Shown piece by piece: positions 12,786-15,944 of a stretch of DNA of 15,944 nucleotides. The DNA is taken from NCBI GenBank assembly GCA_050742155.1, contig JBOGFC010000042.1, positions 1-15,944 on the forward strand. Reading direction: 5' to 3'. The translations under genes were made by a program, and so were the position numbers. Position 1 is the first letter of the stretch. Each line of letters starts with the position of its first letter. Source of the stretch: JBOGFC01 sp050742155 (lineage in GTDB: Bacteria > Actinomycetota > Acidimicrobiia > Spongiisociales > JALYHC01). The notes beneath the pieces were generated by a model. The model was given only the letters and a program-made list of their open reading frames with translations, ran no database searches and was not told the DNA's origin.

Positions 12786-14547
12786 AGAAGGCTCCCGCCC
12801 GCTTCGAGACCTCCGCCACCTGCGCTTGGATCCGGGCAGCCAGTCCATCCACCGGCGCCACTCGGCCGGCCAGCTCGGCAAAGCGGCCGGCGTCCGCCAT
12901 GAGCACCCCCTCCAGCGCCTGGTGGAGCCGCCGGCGAGCCTCCTCGACCAGGGACTGGGCAGCGGCCGATCCGAAGAAGTGCTCGAGGAGCTTCTGCTGG
13001 GCGGCGGCGGCCCCGGCGGTGATCCCCAGCTCCGCTCCGGTGATCCCCCCGGTGTGAGCGAAGACCGACACCAGCACCACCACCGCGGCCGCGTTGACGC
13101 CCAAGGAGGCCAGCCGAGCGGTCCGCTGCTTGCCCCGGCCCAGCTCGGCGACCAGGTCGGCCACCTCGGCCATCCAGCCCTCGAACGCCCGCTGCGCCCG
13201 CTCCGGCGTCTGCGGATCGTGCCGCCAGAGGGACGCGGAATGCGGAGAGGGCCCCCTCCCTTCGGGAGGGGGAAGGGGGAGGGCGGCCCCGGCCAAGAGC
13301 ACCTTGCCGGCCGGGTCACGCTCCCAAGCGGCTGCCGCCTCCCGCGCTCCCAGATCCGCCCGACGGACCACCGCCGCCACCAGCTCGGTCCGGGCCTCCT
13401 CGCCGACCTCCTCGACCGGGGCCGCCCCACCCAGTACGGTGCGGCCCCAGCGTCGCAGGGTGGCCACTCCGCTCGAGAGGGACTTGAGCAGGTCGCCGGT
13501 TCCCACGAACTCCTGCCAGCGGGCCACCACCTCCCCTCGGATGAGCGCTCCCTTGTGGAGGAGCCTGCTCACCTCATCCATCTGGCTCCTATAGGCCAGG
13601 CGGGCCACCTGCCGGAGGGCCTCCACCTCGCCCGCCTCTTCCTCCACCGTGCCGGCCAGCTTTCGGCTTTGCTGTATGACCTCGGCCACCGCACCTTCCG
13701 TCGACTGCCGGATGAGCTGGCGGCGAACCCCGGGGTCGGAGAGGAGGCTCAGCTCTTCCCTGATTCGGGCCACCGTCGCCGCCGGCAGCCCGCCGTGGTC
13801 CGGATCGGTCTCCTGCTCGGAGATGGCGAAGAGCAGGCCCGGATCGTCCTCGAGCAGCACTTCGTGGGCGGCCAGGCGGCGGGAGTAATCCGAGAGGATC
13901 TGCCGCCGGGCCTCCTGATCGGGGGGCAAGCGGTTGACCACGAACAGCAGGGGCAGCCCTCTCCGGTGCGCCTGTCGGAGGAAGTCCCATGGGACGGCGT
14001 CGGCGTAACGCTGGGCGGTGGTGACGAACACGCACAGGTCGGCGACTGCCAGCAGATCCTCGGCCATGTCCCGGTTCTCTTCCACCACCGAGTCGAAGTC
14101 GGGGGCGTCCAGCACACTGAGGTTCTCGAGCAGGCGGTCCTCTCCGGCCACCACCCGGAGCGGTCGCTCGGCGTTGGGGCGAGTGCTGTACCCGGTGAGG
14201 AACTGATCCTGATAGCGGTCCTGGTAACGCTCCGGGTGACGCGTCCAGATCACCGGGGCGCGAGTGGTCGGACGGAGGGCCCCGACCTCGCTGACCAGGG
14301 CTTGCGCCAGCGAGTTCACCAGGGTCGACTTGCCGCTTCCGGTCGAGCCGAGGACCACGGCCAGCACCGGCGCCTCCAGGTCCCCGAAGCGCGGGATCAG
14401 GTACTCGCGGATCGACCAGGCCACCTCGGTCCGCTCGTCCTCGCGGCTCGGCTGCGCGGGGCCGGGGAGACGGAAGGCGAACCCTTCCAGGGTGTCGGCC
14501 AGGGCATCTAGGGAAGCCCGCAGCGGGGCGGTGGGGGCGATCTCCAT
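12775..14547 (-). CDS. Dynamin-like GTPase, first of an operonic pair
   Basis: This 590-aa protein has a P-loop 'L-G-S-T-G-S-G-K-S-T' (about 66-75), a G3-like 'V-L-D-A-P-D-F-D-S' (about 145-153), and 'F-V-V-N-R-L-P-P-D' (about 202-210) where NKxD is expected. Helical segments follow (about 260-470), then a hydrophobic hairpin (about 479-515, 'N-A-A-A-V-V-V-L-V-S-V-F' and 'G-I-T-A-G-A-A-A-A') and a final amphipathic region. This is the layout of bacterial dynamin-like proteins with a membrane-inserting paddle. ATG 14547 is preferred; the open frame reaches 14700, but that extension would overlap the divergent gene's promoter and start. A GACAAT box lies 9 nt upstream. It overlaps the second GTPase by 11 bp; paired bacterial dynamins often work as heteromers (established for other families, inferred here). 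A GC-rich palindrome lies in frame around residues 420-436. Confidence 0.82.
   Translation of the reverse strand: MEIAPTAPLRASLDALADTLEGFAFRLPGPAQPSREDERTEVAWSIREYLIPRFGDLEAPVLAVVLGSTGSGKSTLVNSLAQALVSEVGALRPTTRAPVIWTRHPERYQDRYQDQFLTGYSTRPNAERPLRVVAGEDRLLENLSVLDAPDFDSVVEENRDMAEDLLAVADLCVFVTTAQRYADAVPWDFLRQAHRRGLPLLFVVNRLPPDQEARRQILSDYSRRLAAHEVLLEDDPGLLFAISEQETDPDHGGLPAATVARIREELSLLSDPGVRRQLIRQSTEGAVAEVIQQSRKLAGTVEEEAGEVEALRQVARLAYRSQMDEVSRLLHKGALIRGEVVARWQEFVGTGDLLKSLSSGVATLRRWGRTVLGGAAPVEEVGEEARTELVAAVVRRADLGAREAAAAWERDPAGKVLLAGAALPLPPPEGRGPSPHSASLWRHDPQTPERAQRAFEGWMAEVADLVAELGRGKQRTARLASLGVNAAAVVVLVSVFAHTGGITGAELGITAGAAAAQQKLLEHFFGSAAAQSLVEEARRRLHQALEGVLMADAGRFAELAGRVAPVDGLAARIQAQVAEVSKRAGAFYGH
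13252..13272. repeat. GC-rich palindrome inside a GTPase coding region
   Basis: A perfect 9-bp stem, CCCCCTCCC (13252-13260) / GGGAGGGGG (13264-13272), with loop TTC is followed by further purine-rich repeats (AGGGGGAGGG) to about 13283. On the coding strand it is read in frame as P-L-P-P-P-E-G-R-G-P-S-P. This resembles a class of dispersed GC-rich palindromic elements that, when inside genes, encode 'L-P-P-x-E-G-R-G'-like peptides (recollection of a common pattern; not verified for this genome). Confidence 0.6.
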
Positions 14548-14556
14548 GGAGGGTGG

Positions 14557-14562
14557 ATTGTC
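14557..14562 (-). promoter_or_regulatory. Weak candidate -10 box (GACAAT) for the GTPase/GH57 operon
   Basis: On the minus strand GACAAT is followed by 9 nt and ATG 14547. It is one base from TACAAT-like boxes at the first position and its spacing is slightly longer than at other genes here. No ribosome-binding site lies between them. The 118-bp divergent region 14548-14665 also contains a GAAAT-CACC-ATTTC hairpin (14624-14637) that could be an operator; nothing else stands out. Confidence 0.3.
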
Positions 14563-14653
14563 CCACAGTTGGTCCAGCCACCCTGGCAGCTCTACGGGCG
14601 CGGCTACGCGGGGCCCCACCACCGAAATCACCATTTCTGTCACAGGCTCTCGA

Positions 14654-14659
14654 TACATT
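14654..14659 (+). promoter_or_regulatory. Candidate -10 box (TACATT) for the PD-(D/E)XK-like gene
   Basis: TACATT, six bases (GGCCTC), then ATG at 14666: the same leaderless geometry as other starts in the window. The -35 is not obvious; the region 14624-14637 upstream holds the GAAAT/ATTTC hairpin. Confidence 0.5.
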
Positions 14660-14665
14660 GGCCTC

Positions 14666-15895
14666 ATGGCAGCCATCACGTGCGATGGACGGATCGTCAA
14701 GGTCGACGGCCTGGTGGTGGACGACCCGGGCCTGGCCGAGCTCCTGCGCGCTCAACCCGAGGAGCGCTGGGAGGACCTGACAGCCCGGGCGCTGGCGGTG
14801 GGGGCGCGCGGTCTGCTCACCATGGGCTTGGGGATCGACCTGACCGAGGTGGATGCCCGGGTCCGTCGCTCCGTCGAGGAGGTGACCACCCAGGCTCGGC
14901 GCAAGGTGGATGAGGTGCTGGGGGCGGCCGGGCAGGCTCTCGCCGAACGCTTCGATCCCGAGCAGCGTTCCTCGGTGGTGGCCCGGGCTCTGGCGGAGTT
15001 CGCCGCCTGGCGGGATGTCTTCCTACAAGGCTTCGATCCCGACTACGCGGACAGCCACACCGCCCGTTTCCTGGCCCAGCTCGACGGGCTGCTGGGGCCG
15101 CACGGGGATCTGGAGACCCGGCTGCGCGAGGTTCTCGACCCCGACACCGACGGCTCGGCCCTGGCCCGCCTCTCCCACTCCATCGACGGCCGGCTCACCG
15201 AGCTGCGCGACCTGATCGTCGGCGACCGCGCCCGGGCCGACGAGTCACGGCGCGGGACCGCCAAGGGGCTCGACTTCGAGGACGCCGTGGAGGAGCACCT
15301 GCGCGGCCTGGCACTGGCGACCGGCGGGTGCGTCGTCGAGCGCACCGGACGGCTGGCCGGGGGCCTGGGCGCCCAGGCCACGGTGGGCGACTTCGTGGTG
15401 GTGCTGCCCACCGGCCAGCGGGTGGTGGTGGAGGCCAAGAACGTGGCCCGGCTGGCTCTCACCGGGAAAGATGGGATCCTCGAGGAGCTGGACACTGCCA
15501 TGGCCAACCGCCGCGCCCAGGTCGCCATCTGCATCTCGGCCCAGGAAGCCTTTCCCCGCGAGGTCGGCGCTTTCGGCGTGTACGGGAACCGGGTGCTCGT
15601 GGTGGACGAGGGCGAGGGCACCATGATCTCGGTGGCCTTCCGGTGGGCGATGGGGATGCTGGAGGCGTCGGCCACCGGCCGGGCCTCCCGCCTCGATGCC
15701 CGCTTCGTCTTCGACCGGCTGCAGCGGCTGCGCGGCCTGGCCCAGCTCTTCTCCACCAACCGGCGCGCCCTCACCGACGTGAAGAGCTCGGTGGGCACCG
15801 TGCAGGACTCGCTGGAGACGATGCGGAACGAGCTGCTGGGGCTGGTCGACGAGCTGGCCACCGAGGTGCAGCGGAGCGCTCAAGAGAACCAATGA
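14666..15895 (+). CDS. Uncharacterised protein with PD-(D/E)XK nuclease-like core and coiled-coil tail
   Basis: I do not recognise a named family. The 409-aa product has a helical N-terminal half (about 20-195, rich in E/R/A, probably coiled coil). A compact alpha/beta region follows at about 200-315. There 'G-L-D-F-E-D-A-V' (Glu205), 'V-G-D-F-V-V-V' (Asp242) and 'V-V-V-E-A-K-N' (Glu256, Lys258) reproduce the E...D...ExK order of PD-(D/E)XK phosphodiesterases, and 'V-A-I-C-I-S' with 'N-R-V-L-V-V' supply the following strands. The layout resembles DUF2130/RmuC-like proteins, a comparison from memory. A last helical segment (about 365-405) looks like a coiled coil. No signal peptide or membrane segment is seen, so it is likely cytoplasmic. 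It is divergent from the dynamin-like operon and its stop overlaps the next start (ATGA). Nuclease activity is inferred only from the motif. Confidence 0.8.
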   Translation: MAAITCDGRIVKVDGLVVDDPGLAELLRAQPEERWEDLTARALAVGARGLLTMGLGIDLTEVDARVRRSVEEVTTQARRKVDEVLGAAGQALAERFDPEQRSSVVARALAEFAAWRDVFLQGFDPDYADSHTARFLAQLDGLLGPHGDLETRLREVLDPDTDGSALARLSHSIDGRLTELRDLIVGDRARADESRRGTAKGLDFEDAVEEHLRGLALATGGCVVERTGRLAGGLGAQATVGDFVVVLPTGQRVVVEAKNVARLALTGKDGILEELDTAMANRRAQVAICISAQEAFPREVGAFGVYGNRVLVVDEGEGTMISVAFRWAMGMLEASATGRASRLDARFVFDRLQRLRGLAQLFSTNRRALTDVKSSVGTVQDSLETMRNELLGLVDELATEVQRSAQENQ

Positions 15896-15944
15896 AGAGC
15901 CTGGAACCTGCGGCCTCCCCTTCCCGTCCAACCGTCGAGGAGGA
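15892..15944 (+). CDS. Start of a downstream gene, cut by the window edge
   Basis: ATG at 15892 overlaps the TGA of the PD-(D/E)XK-like gene (ATGA), and the frame stays open to the edge, reading M-K-S-L-E-P-A-A-S-P-S-R-P-T-V-E-E. The coupling geometry matches other operon junctions in this window. There are too few residues to suggest a function, and a frame this short could be open by chance. Confidence 0.45.
   Translation, partial: MKSLEPAASPSRPTVEE

Noticed and set aside
12786..13430. N-terminal extension of the second GTPase
   Set aside because: The extension is Arg/Pro/Ser-rich low-complexity translation of the opposite frame of the first GTPase. A ribosome-binding site and ATG occur at 12785, just before the GTPase fold.
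14264..14665. Upstream extension of the PD-(D/E)XK-like frame
   Set aside because: It is the antisense of the first GTPase's P-loop region with Ser/Arg/Pro-rich translation. The ATG at 14666 has a well-placed -10 box.
14548..14700. N-terminal extension of the first GTPase to the first possible ATG
   Set aside because: It would cover the divergent gene's start and -10 box. The extension does not look like part of a GTPase fold. ATG 14634 cannot be fully excluded.

Overview
The window is a 15.9 kb, gene-dense stretch of GC-rich (roughly 70 % by eye) bacterial chromosome. GC-rich codon use, very short intergenic gaps, an F420/PPOX-type oxidoreductase gene, a DagK/FadD lipid gene pair and TANNNT -10 boxes placed directly in front of start codons all suggest an actinobacterium. 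I cannot name a genus. No tRNA, rRNA, IS element, CRISPR array or replication origin was seen, and no gap exceeds about 120 bp.

Layout, left to right. (1) A leftward set (1-1164): phosphoribosyltransferase, then a PPOX-fold flavin/F420 enzyme coupled by a 1-base stop/start overlap, then the first 27 codons of an ABC-transporter ATPase with a TTG start that runs off the left edge. (2) A rightward lipid pair (1200-3983): a DagK/YegS-type lipid kinase and a FadD-type long-chain acyl-CoA ligase. (3) A convergent MscS mechanosensitive channel (4017-4865); its 3' end and that of fadD lie in the two arms of one 14-bp inverted repeat. (4) A rightward signalling pair (4948-8048): a secreted, Thr-stalked, membrane-anchored protein, overlapping by ATGA with a membrane histidine kinase fused to a C-terminal EAL (c-di-GMP phosphodiesterase) domain. 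(5) A leftward, fully overlapping three-gene operon (14547 down to 8110): two dynamin-like membrane GTPases followed by a GH57 alpha-glucan-hydrolase lipoprotein with C-terminal beta modules. (6) Divergent from that operon, a 409-aa protein with a PD-(D/E)XK nuclease-like core and coiled-coil tail (14666-15895), overlapping by ATGA the start of a gene cut by the right edge.

Overall logic (inference): much of the window concerns the cell envelope, with lipid kinase and acyl-CoA ligase, mechanosensitive channel, extracellular stalk protein with sensor kinase, membrane-remodelling GTPases and a surface glycosidase. The least explained parts are the two-GTPase plus GH57 operon with its divergent nuclease-like partner, and the stalk-protein/kinase-EAL pair.

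A window-wide regulatory pattern is that five ATG starts and one TTG start are preceded by TANNNT ending 6-8 nt before the codon, the geometry of leaderless transcripts. Most of the other starts are overlapped by the upstream gene.
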